Shown one piece after another: positions 9,746-17,596 of a DNA stretch of 64,000 bases. Source of the DNA: an uncultured Clostridia bacterium (GTDB lineage Bacteria > Bacillota > Clostridia > Christensenellales > CAG-138). The position numbers were made by a program, and so were the translations under genes. The notes below the pieces were generated by a model. The model was given only the letters and a program-made list of their open reading frames with translations. It was not told where the DNA came from and did not search any database. The stretch spans positions 339,696 to 403,695 of the forward strand of contig CAMKES010000001.1 of the NCBI GenBank assembly GCA_946411635.1. The letters run 5' to 3'. Positions within the stretch are counted from its first letter, which is position 1. Each line of letters starts with the position of its first letter.

Positions 9746-10394
9746 TCGGATCAAACAAGGATCTGCTGTGTTTGCGGACGCGCTCATGCCGGGCCCGTAT
9801 CAATGCTACATCTGTGACGAAGAGGATCTCATCGGAGAAGACGGTCTGTGCGACGCCTGCCGTTCCAAGCTGAAATACTACCCCTCCCCTGTCTGCAGTC
9901 AGCCGCTTGACGGGATCGCGATCGGTCTGCAGTATGGTGAAGAGATCGCGACGGCCGTTCTGCGCTTCAAAAAAAACGACATGCGCGAGTACGGCGCGTT
10001 TCTTGCGCAGTATCTTTCGGTCCCTTCGGAGTGGAAAGCCGATATTCTTGTTCCGGTACCGATTCATCCGCTGAAGCTCTGGCTTCGTCATATGCAGAAT
10101 CACACGGAAACACTTGCCGCGTATCTGAGCCACGCAACCGGCATTCCGTATTCAACGGAGCTTCTGACAAAAACGAGGTTTACCGGTGAACAAAAGAAGC
10201 TCCGCGATCCGGCGCAGCGGCGTCGGAACATCCGCGGAAGCTTTTCCGCCGACCCTCTCGTGAAAGGGCTTCGGATCGTGCTGATCGACGACGTATTCAC
10301 GACAGGCGCAACCGTCTATGAGTGTGCGCGCGTCCTGAAACAGCAGGGCGCGAAAGCCGTTTATCTTTCTGCCGTCACGTCTCCGCCGCATTGA
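9732..10394 (+). CDS. ComFC-like phosphoribosyltransferase-fold protein
   Basis: A 220-residue ComF family protein. An N-terminal zinc-finger-like pair (CYICDEEDLIGEDGLCDAC, about residues 25-43) is followed by a type I phosphoribosyltransferase fold with the PRPP loop VLIDDVFTTGAT near residue 178. ComFC in naturally competent bacteria acts in the processing of incoming DNA; homologues also occur in bacteria not known to be competent. The usual RG(F/Y)NQ motif is replaced here by RHMQNH, while the downstream TGEQKKLRDPAQRRRNIRG matches the family. The start overlaps recD2. The 3' end overlaps the convergent spoIIID by 34 bp. Confidence 0.82.
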   Translation: MRISDRIKQGSAVFADALMPGPYQCYICDEEDLIGEDGLCDACRSKLKYYPSPVCSQPLDGIAIGLQYGEEIATAVLRFKKNDMREYGAFLAQYLSVPSEWKADILVPVPIHPLKLWLRHMQNHTETLAAYLSHATGIPYSTELLTKTRFTGEQKKLRDPAQRRRNIRGSFSADPLVKGLRIVLIDDVFTTGATVYECARVLKQQGAKAVYLSAVTSPPH

Positions 10395-10639
10395 CGCAGA
10401 AGCGCATATTTGTCGTGCGTAGCCTTTCCGCCTCTCAGATGACGTTCCGCTTTATTGACGTTCAAAACGGCTCTTACCAGCCGATACAGATTCGGATTCA
10501 TGTGCTGCAGGCGTTCCGTTACGTCCTTATGAACCGTGCTTTTTCCGATACACAGCGCATGAGCGGCTTCGCGAACCGTTGCTTTGTGGGAAACGATGTA
10601 TTCTGCTTCTTCGTATATGCGCGTTTCAAACCAGTTCAA
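10361..10639 (-). CDS. spoIIID: Sporulation transcription regulator SpoIIID
   Basis: A 92-residue DNA-binding protein matching SpoIIID across its length: a helix-turn-helix TVREAAHALCIGKSTVHKD, then TERL, a VNKAERHLRGG basic segment and an ATHDKYA tail. In spore formers SpoIIID is made in the mother cell under sigma-E and retunes that regulon before sigma-K. The best start is TTG at 10637-10639, 8 nt after a GGGGG that also forms the 3' arm of the murI terminator. An in-frame ATG further upstream lies inside that hairpin and is unlikely. The 3' end overlaps the convergent comFC-like gene. It marks the organism as spore-forming or of a spore-forming lineage. Confidence 0.92.
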   Translation of the reverse strand: MNWFETRIYEEAEYIVSHKATVREAAHALCIGKSTVHKDVTERLQHMNPNLYRLVRAVLNVNKAERHLRGGKATHDKYALLRQCGGDVTAER

Positions 10640-10647
10640 AACAATAA

Positions 10648-10680
10648 CCCCCGTATACCAGATACTCAAGTATACGGGGG
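10648..10680 (-). terminator. murI terminator hairpin overlapping the spoIIID ribosome site
   Basis: An 11-bp perfect stem, CCCCCGTATAC at 10648-10658 and GTATACGGGGG at 10670-10680, with an 11-nt loop. On the minus strand it follows murI and is succeeded by TTATTGTTTTG. Its 3' GGGGG is the only plausible ribosome site for spoIIID. Confidence 0.75.
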
Positions 10681-10696
10681 CGTTTTATTCGTTATG

Positions 10697-11497
10697 TCAG
10701 TAATTCTCGATGTTGATCGCTTTGATCGGTCCGTTCGGAAGGTTTTTGAGGTGTTCCGTATCGAACCGTTTGAATCCGGTTTCACGATCGCTGAAACAGT
10801 ACTCGACGAAGTTATCGGAGATGTTTTCGGGAAGCGACAGCGTTTTCCCGACGACCTCCGACAGCGAGATGCCGATATCGATCAAATGAACGTCCGGGAG
10901 CGTTTCCTGGATCACATTGAACAAAAACGGATAGTGCGTGCAGCCGAGGATCAGCGTATCGATGTTCGTGTTCCGGATCGGTGACAGATACCGCTCCACC
11001 GTCATTTTTGTGATCGGATCATCTTCGCGGAATCCGTTTTCGATCAGCGGAACGAAGAGCGGGCACCCGATCCCGGAAACGGTCAGATGCGGGTACTTGC
11101 TCGTGATGTAGTCGGAATATGCATGGCTGTGAACGGTCGCCGGCGTTCCGATGACGCAGATATGGTTGCTTTTCGTGACTTTTGCGGCTGCATCGCAAGC
11201 GGGCTCGATCACGCCGAGGATCGGGATCGGAAACTCCTTTCGAAGATCGGAGAGCGCGATCGCGCTGACCGTTCCGCATGCAACGACGATCGCTTCAACG
11301 CCTTTCGAAAGCAGAAACCTGACGTCCTGTTCTGCATAATGCAAGATCGTTTCGGGCGTACGCGATCCGTAGGGTACGCGGGCGGTATCGCCGAAATATA
11401 CGATGGATAATCCTTTGTTTGCGGCGCAGATCGCATTCAGAACGGTCAAACCGCCCAGTCCGCTGTCAAATACGCCGATCCTGCTGAAAGTACTCAT
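10697..11497 (-). CDS. murI: Glutamate racemase
   Basis: A 266-residue cofactor-independent racemase that makes D-glutamate for peptidoglycan. The two catalytic Cys lie in VVACGTVSAIAL (first half) and LILGCTHYPFLF (second half). The N-terminal GVFDSGLGGLTVL is the family signature. VACGTVS replaces the usual VACNTAS, so an Asn next to the first catalytic Cys has become Gly. Start ATG at 11495-11497 is preceded by GAGAGG; a GTG four codons upstream is the alternative. A sigma-A promoter lies just upstream, and a strong hairpin follows. Confidence 0.94.
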   Translation of the reverse strand: MSTFSRIGVFDSGLGGLTVLNAICAANKGLSIVYFGDTARVPYGSRTPETILHYAEQDVRFLLSKGVEAIVVACGTVSAIALSDLRKEFPIPILGVIEPACDAAAKVTKSNHICVIGTPATVHSHAYSDYITSKYPHLTVSGIGCPLFVPLIENGFREDDPITKMTVERYLSPIRNTNIDTLILGCTHYPFLFNVIQETLPDVHLIDIGISLSEVVGKTLSLPENISDNFVEYCFSDRETGFKRFDTEHLKNLPNGPIKAINIENY

Positions 11498-11523
11498 GCT
11501 GCCTCTCACGTTTGTTTTTCGTT

Positions 11524-11552
11524 ATTCTACCACGGTTTTCGGATTCTTGCAA
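11524..11552 (-). promoter_or_regulatory. Promoter of murI
   Basis: On the minus strand TTGCAA and TAGAAT are separated by 17 bp, with the -10 ending 26 bp before the murI start. Confidence 0.7.
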
Positions 11553-11589
11553 CCGTCTGTATCGTATGTACAAAACGGAAAAAGCAGAA

Positions 11590-11607
11590 GAGGGACGGCT
11601 GTCCCTC
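11590..11607 (-). terminator. Terminator after the yedE/tusA-like/DUF3343 operon
   Basis: GAGGGAC (11590-11596) pairs with GTCCCTC (11601-11607) around a 4-nt loop. On the minus strand it follows the DUF3343 stop, with a pyrimidine-rich tail including TTTTT further on. The tail is interrupted, so it may be weak. Confidence 0.55.
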
Positions 11608-11617
11608 CTCAACTTGC

Positions 11618-11854
11618 TCATTCGTTTTTCAGCAAAAGAACGTATCCCGTATCCGCCGCTTCATAGACGGCTTCAACGTCCCGGTCCATCTTGGCAAGCT
11701 GCGGATCGTCCGCATGATACATGACGCACGTTCCGCAGCTGGATGACAGGACTCTGGGAACGGGTCCGAGCTTTGAATCGATCCCCTCTTTCCTCAGCGT
11801 CCGGTTTGTCATAAGCGCAGACGCGTGTGTGTAGAACGTTGCAACGTAGTTCAT
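11618..11854 (-). CDS. DUF3343 protein, putative Se/S carrier-like
   Basis: A 78-residue protein of the DUF3343 family, which is often annotated as a putative selenium/sulfur carrier. The key segment is SSSCGTCVMY near residue 40, with two Cys that could hold a persulfide or perselenide. The start ATG overlaps the stop of the upstream tusA-like gene (ATGA). Genes for DUF3343 commonly sit beside yedE/yedF in selenium-using Clostridia, and this is the case here. Carrier function is inferred from context, not shown by sequence. Confidence 0.78.
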   Translation of the reverse strand: MNYVATFYTHASALMTNRTLRKEGIDSKLGPVPRVLSSSCGTCVMYHADDPQLAKMDRDVEAVYEAADTGYVLLLKNE

Positions 11855-12054
11855 TTTGAAAGCGTCATCCTGAATTCACCGTCGACCTCTTCGGTTTTTA
11901 CTTCATAATGCTGCGATGCGGCAAACCGCGTGATGTTGCCGACGGCGGTCATATTGTCAACCATGACTTCAAGCGAGTCGGGATGGTTCTTTTTCACTTC
12001 ACGCTGCACCAGCAAAACGGGCATCGGACAGCTTAATCCTCTTGCATCTACCAT
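11851..12054 (-). CDS. TusA/YedF-like sulfurtransferase domain protein
   Basis: A 67-residue TusA (SirA) fold protein with the hallmark CPMPVL (Cys-Pro-x-Pro) near residue 9, whose Cys carries a persulfide in characterised homologues. The start is the ATG at 12052-12054, preceded by AAGGAGGG inside the end of the upstream membrane gene. The longer frame is a shadow of that gene. Clostridial YedF proteins usually add a C-terminal DsrE-like domain. That part is absent here, and the downstream DUF3343 gene could supply a second thiol carrier. With the YedE-like protein it forms a sulfur or selenium relay module, by inference. Confidence 0.82.
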   Translation of the reverse strand: MVDARGLSCPMPVLLVQREVKKNHPDSLEVMVDNMTAVGNITRFAASQHYEVKTEEVDGEFRMTLSK

Positions 12055-12056
12055 GT

Positions 12057-13139
12057 TCACGCCCTCCTTTTGATGTTCAGTACGGAAATCAATGCAAGGA
12101 TCACGAACCCTGCGATCAGCACCCACAGAACGGGGCCTGCGCCGATCCCGGTCCCGCTGGAAGCCAGACCGAAGTTGTGTGAAACGGCTGCGCCGGCAAT
12201 GAACCCGAAAACGGTAACAGCGGAATCGCTGTTTCCTTCACCGGCCAATACGAGCTGGCGAAGCGGGCATCCGCCGAGCAGCACGCTGCCCCATCCGACG
12301 ACGACCATTCCCAGGAAATTGTAAAGGCTTTCCGTGTGCGCGATCGGCTGACCCTCCATTCCGAATTTGAACGTGCCGCGGATCAGGTTTCCGACGACAA
12401 CGGCCGCGATGATCGCAAGAAAACCGTATACAAGATGAAAATCCTTGAACATAACGGCGTCACGCACGCCGCCCGCCATGCACAGGCGCGAGCGCTGACA
12501 GAGCGCGCCGACAACGATCGCGATCAAAAGCGCCGCATACCAGTACGCCTGCATGCTGCCGGGTCCTTCCGTGCTTTTTGCAAACAGATTCGGAATGAAC
12601 GACAGAACAAACAAAACGGCGAGAAGAATCGGGAAGAAAAGTCCCTCAGCCGCATTCTGCCTGTATGCGCGATTGAGCGAGAAGCCGAACCGAAGCGGGA
12701 ACGTGCCGATCACGATTCCGACGATAAAACCGACGAGACCGATCAATGCGTTTACGTCGCCTCCGCCGATGCGGATAACCATGCGGAGCGGACAGCCCAG
12801 GAACACGAGCGCGCCGATCATGACGAGCATGCCGAGCATAAACCGCGTGAACGGAGAAGAACCGCCCTGCGGTTTCCATTCTTTCTTGATGAACGCCATT
12901 CCCACTGCGCCGAGAACGATCCCGACGATTTCCGGACGGAAATACTGAACCGGAGCAGCGCCGTGGAACCGAAGCGCACCGGAAATGTCCCGTTCAAAGC
13001 ATGCGATGCAAAACCCCATATTCGGCGGGTTGCCGAGCGCCGAAAGAATAACGGCTGCCGCACCGGTCACGAGTCCCGTCACGATGACGAGCCAGTTTCT
13101 CTGCAGGAATCCCTGGAATCCCTTTTTTGCTGTATCCAT
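12057..13139 (-). CDS. yedE: YedE-like selenium/sulfur transport membrane protein
   Basis: A 360-residue polytopic membrane protein of the YeeE/YedE family with about nine hydrophobic segments. Paired Cys motifs typical of the family are visible: NMGFCIACFERD near residue 40, VFLGCPLRMVIR, QRSRLCMAGGVRDA and LLGGCPLRQLVL. YeeE-family proteins import thiosulfate in one studied case. The YedE branch is associated with selenium-using genomes and is suspected to move selenium compounds. Start ATG at 13137-13139 is preceded by GAGGAG. The promoter overlaps that of the divergent cysteine desulfurase. The ribosome site of the tusA-like gene lies in its last codons. Confidence 0.85.
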   Translation of the reverse strand: MDTAKKGFQGFLQRNWLVIVTGLVTGAAAVILSALGNPPNMGFCIACFERDISGALRFHGAAPVQYFRPEIVGIVLGAVGMAFIKKEWKPQGGSSPFTRFMLGMLVMIGALVFLGCPLRMVIRIGGGDVNALIGLVGFIVGIVIGTFPLRFGFSLNRAYRQNAAEGLFFPILLAVLFVLSFIPNLFAKSTEGPGSMQAYWYAALLIAIVVGALCQRSRLCMAGGVRDAVMFKDFHLVYGFLAIIAAVVVGNLIRGTFKFGMEGQPIAHTESLYNFLGMVVVGWGSVLLGGCPLRQLVLAGEGNSDSAVTVFGFIAGAAVSHNFGLASSGTGIGAGPVLWVLIAGFVILALISVLNIKRRA

Positions 13140-13168
13140 TAGTTTCTCCTCTCTGTATTCGCTATTCC

Positions 13169-13223
13169 CTTGCACGAATAACGATCTGATGGTATAATAA
13201 CATATATAAGCGTTATTTGCAAG
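13169..13223. promoter_or_regulatory. Fully overlapping divergent promoters with inverted repeat
   Basis: Plus strand: TTGCAC (13170-13175), 17 bp, TATAAT (13193-13198) for the cysteine desulfurase. Minus strand: TTGCAA (13222-13217), 17 bp, TATTAT (13199-13194) for yedE. The two -10 boxes share five base pairs. The flanks form an inverted repeat, CTTGCACGAATAACG (13169-13183) against CGTTATTTGCAAG (13211-13223). The two polymerases must exclude each other, so the operons are either reciprocally expressed or jointly controlled by a factor binding the repeat. Confidence 0.75.
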
Positions 13224-13239
13224 CGAGGATAACGAATTG

Positions 13240-14364
13240 ATGAATACGATTTATCTTGACAATGCCGCAACCTCATTTCCTAAGGCAAAAGGCGTGTCAG
13301 ACGCCATGAAGCGGTTTCTGGACGAGTCCTGTTCGAACGTCGGCCGGGGCAGTTATCTTCGCGCGCAGGAAGCAGGGCTGTCCGTCATCGAAACGCGCGA
13401 ACGGATTTGCAGTCTGTTCGGCTGCGAAGATCCGAAGCTCGTGATCTTTACGGGCGGAATGACGGCGTCTCTGAATACGGTCATCAAAGGATACGTCCGC
13501 CCCGGGGATCGTGTTCTGATCTCTTCGTTCGAACACAATTCCGTGATCCGGCCGCTCTTCCAGATCGGCGCGGAGGTCGTCTGCATTCCGGCTTCGCATG
13601 ACGGCCGATCCGACCTGACAAAGCTTCCCGACGATCTTTCCTCCTTCCGCCTTTGCATCCATACGCACGCATCCAACGTCAGCGGTGTGATTCAGCCCGT
13701 CGAAGAACTGGCAAAACGACTGAAAGCCGCGGGCGTACCGTTCTGCATCGACGCTGCTCAGACTGCGGGGCACTTTCCGTTTTCCATGCTCGGGATCGGA
13801 GCAGATGCCGTCTGTATGCCCGCGCATAAAGGCCTTCTTGCCGCGCAGGGACTCGGCGTTCTCTGCCTGACCGGATCGTTTGCGGATCGTCTTGATCCGC
13901 TGATCTCCGGCGGGACCGGATCGGTTTCCGACAGTTATGAAATCCCGCGGTTCTACCCTGACAGGCTGGAAGCCGGCACGATCAACCTGCCGGGCATATT
14001 CGGCTTAAAAGCCGCATTGGAGAATGCAGACTTCCTTTCCGTACGAAAACACGAAATCGAGCTCTGTCGTTTTTTCCAAGACGGATTATCGGATATACCG
14101 TTGATTCGAATTCTTGGAACGAAGAACGTTTCCGAACACGTCGGCGTTTTTTCGATCGATTTTCTGCGGCAAGACAATGCGGAAGCTGCATATCGGCTTG
14201 AGAACGAATTCGGGATCCTGACGCGCTGCGGCCTGCATTGCGCGCCCTTTGCGCACCGTGCATTGCGCACGTTTCCGAAGGGGACTGTCCGTTTCAGCTT
14301 CTCCCCTGCAACCACGGTCGAGGAACTCGCTTATACGCTTGACGCGATCCGCAGGGTCATCTGA
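13240..14364 (+). CDS. Cysteine desulfurase (class V aminotransferase, NifS-like)
   Basis: A 374-residue PLP enzyme of the cysteine desulfurase group. It has YLDNAATSFPKAKGV at the N-terminus, FCIDAAQTAGH (PLP-binding Asp and Gln), the Schiff-base Lys in MPAHKGLLAAQG near residue 208, and the sulfur-accepting Cys in LTRCGLHCAPFAHR near residue 330. Start is ATG 13240; TTG at 13237, closer to the GAGGA ribosome site, is an alternative. It is divergent from the yedE-tusA-like-DUF3343 genes. In that setting it may supply sulfur, or selenium by lyase activity, to the TusA-like carrier. That partnership is inference. Confidence 0.9.
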   Translation: MNTIYLDNAATSFPKAKGVSDAMKRFLDESCSNVGRGSYLRAQEAGLSVIETRERICSLFGCEDPKLVIFTGGMTASLNTVIKGYVRPGDRVLISSFEHNSVIRPLFQIGAEVVCIPASHDGRSDLTKLPDDLSSFRLCIHTHASNVSGVIQPVEELAKRLKAAGVPFCIDAAQTAGHFPFSMLGIGADAVCMPAHKGLLAAQGLGVLCLTGSFADRLDPLISGGTGSVSDSYEIPRFYPDRLEAGTINLPGIFGLKAALENADFLSVRKHEIELCRFFQDGLSDIPLIRILGTKNVSEHVGVFSIDFLRQDNAEAAYRLENEFGILTRCGLHCAPFAHRALRTFPKGTVRFSFSPATTVEELAYTLDAIRRVI

Positions 14365-14415
14365 AACGCGCCTAAAATATATAGTTTCCGCAGCGCCTTT
14401 CGGGGCGCATTATTC

Positions 14416-14450
14416 TTGCATCGGTCCGGAATTCGTTATATAATAACGAA
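14416..14450 (+). promoter_or_regulatory. Promoter of the ornithine operon with palindrome on the -10 box
   Basis: TTGCAT (14416-14421) and TATAAT (14439-14444) are separated by 17 bp. A palindrome TTCGTTAT-ATA-ATAACGAA (14432-14450) is centred on the -10 box, an ideal place for a repressor. The half-site CGTTAT also occurs in the divergent promoter at 13.2 kb. A weak GC hairpin around 14393-14408 may end the preceding gene. Confidence 0.65.
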
Positions 14451-14484
14451 GATCGATTACTCGTTAGATCGAAGGAGGAATTCA

Positions 14485-15528
14485 ATGAAACAGATTCAAG
14501 TTGCACTTTGGGGATTCGGTGCCATGGGTAGCGGCATCGCAAAGGTCCTGCTGACCAAAAAAGGTGTCGAGATCACCGGCGTCTGCGATATTCATCCCGC
14601 ACGTGTCGGCAAGAGCATTTATGATCTTCTCGGCGTTGAGCGCGGAGATCGTCAGGACGTAAAGGTCATCGGCGACATCGACCTTGCGCTCGATCCGAAA
14701 CCCGATCTCTGTATTCTCGCGACCGATTCGTTCACAAAGAAAGCATATCCGAAAATCTGCCATCTGATCGAAAAGGGCGTCAACGTTATTTCCACTGCCG
14801 AGGAGATGAGTTATCCCCGCGCGCAGAACCCCGAGCTCGCCGATAAAATGGACGCGCTCGCAAAGGGCGCAGGCGTTTCCGTTCTCGGCACGGGCATCAA
14901 CCCCGGTCTGATGATGGACCTCCTTGCCATCTGCCTTTCCGGATGCATGACGGACGTCGAACACGTGCTGTGCAAGCGCGTGAATTCCCTCTCCCCCTTC
15001 GGCCCCGCCGTTATGGAAGAACAGGGCGTCGGCCTGACCGTTGAACAGTTTGAAGAGGGATGCAGGAACGGAACGCTCGCAGGTCACGTAGGCTTTGCGG
15101 AATCCGTCGGAATGATCGGCGAAGCGCTCGGATTCGATATCGACCGGTTCGAACAGCAGATGAAGCCGATCGTTACGACCGTCGACCGCAAATCCCCCTA
15201 CGGATTTGCAAAAGCGGGCGACGTCGCCGGCGTGAACATGACCGGTCAGGGCTATATCGGCGATACCGTCATGATCGATATGATTCATCCCCAGCAGATC
15301 GAGCCCGAACTGGAAGGCACGTTTACCGGCGATTACATCACGCTCACCGGCACGCCGAACGTGAATATGCAGATCAAGCCCGAAGTCAACGGCGGTATCG
15401 GAACCATCGCAATGTGCGTCAACATGATTCCGCACGTTCTCAACGCGACGCCCGGTCTCAAGACGATGATCGATCTCCCCGTCCCGCATGCGATCATGGG
15501 CGATATGCGCAAGTATCTCAACAAATGA
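14485..15528 (+). CDS. ord: 2,4-diaminopentanoate dehydrogenase
   Basis: A 347-residue NAD(P)-dependent amino acid dehydrogenase. It matches Ord, which oxidatively deaminates (2R,4S)-2,4-diaminopentanoate to 2-amino-4-oxopentanoate in anaerobic ornithine degradation. The N-terminal Rossmann motif is GFGAMGSGIAK (residues 10-20). GTGINPGLMMDLLA is conserved further on. Start ATG at 14485 is preceded by GGAGGAA; the upstream in-frame extension crosses the promoter and is rejected. It is the first gene of the operon ord-ortA-ortB-oraS-oraE-reactivase-orr, whose contents fix the assignment. Confidence 0.94.
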   Translation: MKQIQVALWGFGAMGSGIAKVLLTKKGVEITGVCDIHPARVGKSIYDLLGVERGDRQDVKVIGDIDLALDPKPDLCILATDSFTKKAYPKICHLIEKGVNVISTAEEMSYPRAQNPELADKMDALAKGAGVSVLGTGINPGLMMDLLAICLSGCMTDVEHVLCKRVNSLSPFGPAVMEEQGVGLTVEQFEEGCRNGTLAGHVGFAESVGMIGEALGFDIDRFEQQMKPIVTTVDRKSPYGFAKAGDVAGVNMTGQGYIGDTVMIDMIHPQQIEPELEGTFTGDYITLTGTPNVNMQIKPEVNGGIGTIAMCVNMIPHVLNATPGLKTMIDLPVPHAIMGDMRKYLNK

Positions 15529-15538
15529 GGTGTTCAAA

Positions 15539-15847
15539 ATGATCAGAAAGAACGATTGGGTACAGATCCATATCGACGTTCTGAAACCCGAGGAGCGCGC
15601 GACCAATATCCCCGAAGACACACGTCACGTTCCGCTTGAAATGTGGGTCAAAGGACATCTTCAGAACGAATCCGCCGAACTCGGCGACGTTGTGACCGTC
15701 AAAACGAAGACCGGTCGCCTTGTTGAAGGCACGCTGTGCGCGTTGAATCCGTCCTTTACACACAACTTCGGCGACTACATTCCAGAACTCGATCAGATCG
15801 AGGAGACGGTAAAGACCATTCTTTTCGGAGGTGCAGATCATGCGTGA
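15539..15847 (+). CDS. ortA: 2-amino-4-oxopentanoate thiolase, alpha subunit
   Basis: A 102-residue protein matching OrtA, the small subunit of the PLP-dependent thiolase that splits 2-amino-4-oxopentanoate with CoA into acetyl-CoA and alanine. Segments WVQIHIDVLKPEERA and CALNPSFTHNFGDYIPEL look family-typical. Start ATG at 15539 follows GAGGTG. It overlaps ortB by 8 nt. Confidence 0.92.
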   Translation: MIRKNDWVQIHIDVLKPEERATNIPEDTRHVPLEMWVKGHLQNESAELGDVVTVKTKTGRLVEGTLCALNPSFTHNFGDYIPELDQIEETVKTILFGGADHA

Positions 15848-17234
15848 CAACAGTTATTCTGCCGTAATGGCCAGGAAAAACGAGATCATGAAGCGCGCCG
15901 TCGGAATGGACTACGATCTGTTCGAAAGCGGTTCGATCGCATTCGATTACGAAGCGATGATGGCGGCGACCGGCTATACGCTCGACGCCGTGCGCAAGAT
16001 CCAGGTTGAGGAATTCCAGATCGGGAATACGCCGCTCTATGAGCTGAAGAACCTTACGCAGCTTGCGCGTTCCTTCGCTCCCGAAGGCATGGGCGCCCGC
16101 ATCTTCGTCAAGGATGAGGCGTCCAACCTCTCCGGCAGTTTTAAAGTCCGTCGAGCGGCGACCAGTATCCACCAGGCGAAAAAAATGGGCTATAAGGGCG
16201 TTATTTCGGCGACTTCCGGCAACTACGGCGCCGCTGTCGCCGCCTGCGCCGCGAAAGCCGGACTGAAATGCATCGTCGTGCAGGAATGCTTCGACTCGAA
16301 GGGAATCGGCCAGCCCGAGATCATCGAAAAAGCGCGCAAGTGTGAAGCGCTCGGTGCGGAAGTCGTTCAGCTTACGGTCGGTCCGGAACTGTTTTACATG
16401 TTCCTTCGCATGCTCGAAGAAACCGATTACTTCAACGCTTCCCTCTATACCCCGTTTGGTATCGCGGGCGTTGAAACGCTCGGATATGAGATCGCGCAGC
16501 AGTGCCGTCTGATGCTCGGCAGAGATCCCGACGTCGTCGTTTGCACGAACGCGGGCGGCGGAAACCTGACCGGCACCGCACGCGGGCTGCTGAAAGCCGG
16601 ATGCAATGCGGAAGTCGTTGCGGCGAGCGTCAACCTCTCCGGCCTGCATATGGCCAGCGATCATCAGTTCAATCTGAAGTCGTTTACGACGGGACATACC
16701 GGATTCGGCATGCCGTTCTCCACGTGGCCCGATCGCAGCGACGTTCCGAGAAGCGCTGCAAGACCGCTTCGGTACATGGATCGGTACGTCACCGTCAACC
16801 AGGGCGAAGTTTTCTATACCACGGAAATGCTTGCCGCCTTGGAAGGCATGGAAAAGGGTCCTGCCGGAAACACGTCGCTTGCCGCCGCGTTTGCTCTTTC
16901 GCAGACGCTTCCGAAGGACAAAATCATCGTCGTTCAGGAGACCGAATACACCGGTGCGGGCAAGCACGTCAACGCGCAGCTCAGCTTTGCACGCAAGAAC
17001 GGCATCGACATTCATTTCGGGAACCCGGAAGAGGAAGTTCCCGGAAAGAGCATCGTTCTTCCCGCGCATCCCTCGCTGATCAAGGCGCGTCCCGCTGATA
17101 TGACGCATCTCCGTACGTCCTTGATCCATAATGCGGTCAAGATGACCGGAAAGCAGCCGACGGACGCCGATATCGACTTCCTCGCAGCCGAAACCAAGAC
17201 CGACAGAGAATTTGTAAAGGAGCATCTTGCATGA
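15840..17234 (+). CDS. ortB: 2-amino-4-oxopentanoate thiolase, beta subunit
   Basis: A 464-residue PLP protein of the threonine-synthase-like fold, the catalytic subunit of the Ort thiolase. The likely Schiff-base Lys is in NLSGSFKVRRA near residue 106, followed by the phosphate-binding region ATSGNYGAAVAACAAK. NAGGGNLTGTARG is a second glycine-rich loop. Start ATG at 15840 is preceded by GGAGGTG inside the end of ortA. The last codon overlaps oraS as ATGA. Acetyl-CoA made here would be the energy-yielding product of the pathway. Confidence 0.94.
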   Translation: MRDNSYSAVMARKNEIMKRAVGMDYDLFESGSIAFDYEAMMAATGYTLDAVRKIQVEEFQIGNTPLYELKNLTQLARSFAPEGMGARIFVKDEASNLSGSFKVRRAATSIHQAKKMGYKGVISATSGNYGAAVAACAAKAGLKCIVVQECFDSKGIGQPEIIEKARKCEALGAEVVQLTVGPELFYMFLRMLEETDYFNASLYTPFGIAGVETLGYEIAQQCRLMLGRDPDVVVCTNAGGGNLTGTARGLLKAGCNAEVVAASVNLSGLHMASDHQFNLKSFTTGHTGFGMPFSTWPDRSDVPRSAARPLRYMDRYVTVNQGEVFYTTEMLAALEGMEKGPAGNTSLAAAFALSQTLPKDKIIVVQETEYTGAGKHVNAQLSFARKNGIDIHFGNPEEEVPGKSIVLPAHPSLIKARPADMTHLRTSLIHNAVKMTGKQPTDADIDFLAAETKTDREFVKEHLA

Positions 17235-17596
17235 AACGCAACGACGATTTTGAAACAAGACGCGAACATCTGAAGGATTTAAGCGACGCTGAACTTGAAA
17301 CGCGCTTCTGGTCTTTGATCGAAGAATTGATCAATCCGCTTCTGAAATTGGGATATGAGAATACGACGCCGGCGATCGAACGCAGCGTGCTTCTTCGCAT
17401 GGGATTCTCCTCGCTTGAAGCAAAAGCGCTCGTGGAGGGCTGTCTCGAGCACAATCTCATGGAGCACGGCGCAGGAAACGTTGTATATCGTCTTTCGCGG
17501 AAAGACGGTACGGACGTTCGCACGGCAGGTCTGAAACTGATCGAAAAGCAGGCCTGGGATGAAGCGGAAACGCTGTTCGGAGGTGAAAAGGCATGA
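17231..17596 (+). CDS. oraS: D-ornithine 4,5-aminomutase, alpha (S) subunit
   Basis: A 121-residue small subunit of the adenosylcobalamin- and PLP-dependent D-ornithine aminomutase. The DAELETRFWSLIEELINPLL and GFSSLEAKALVEGCL segments, the size and the position directly before oraE support the call. It overlaps ortB and oraE by 4 nt each, so all three are translationally coupled. Confidence 0.93.
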   Translation: MKRNDDFETRREHLKDLSDAELETRFWSLIEELINPLLKLGYENTTPAIERSVLLRMGFSSLEAKALVEGCLEHNLMEHGAGNVVYRLSRKDGTDVRTAGLKLIEKQAWDEAETLFGGEKA

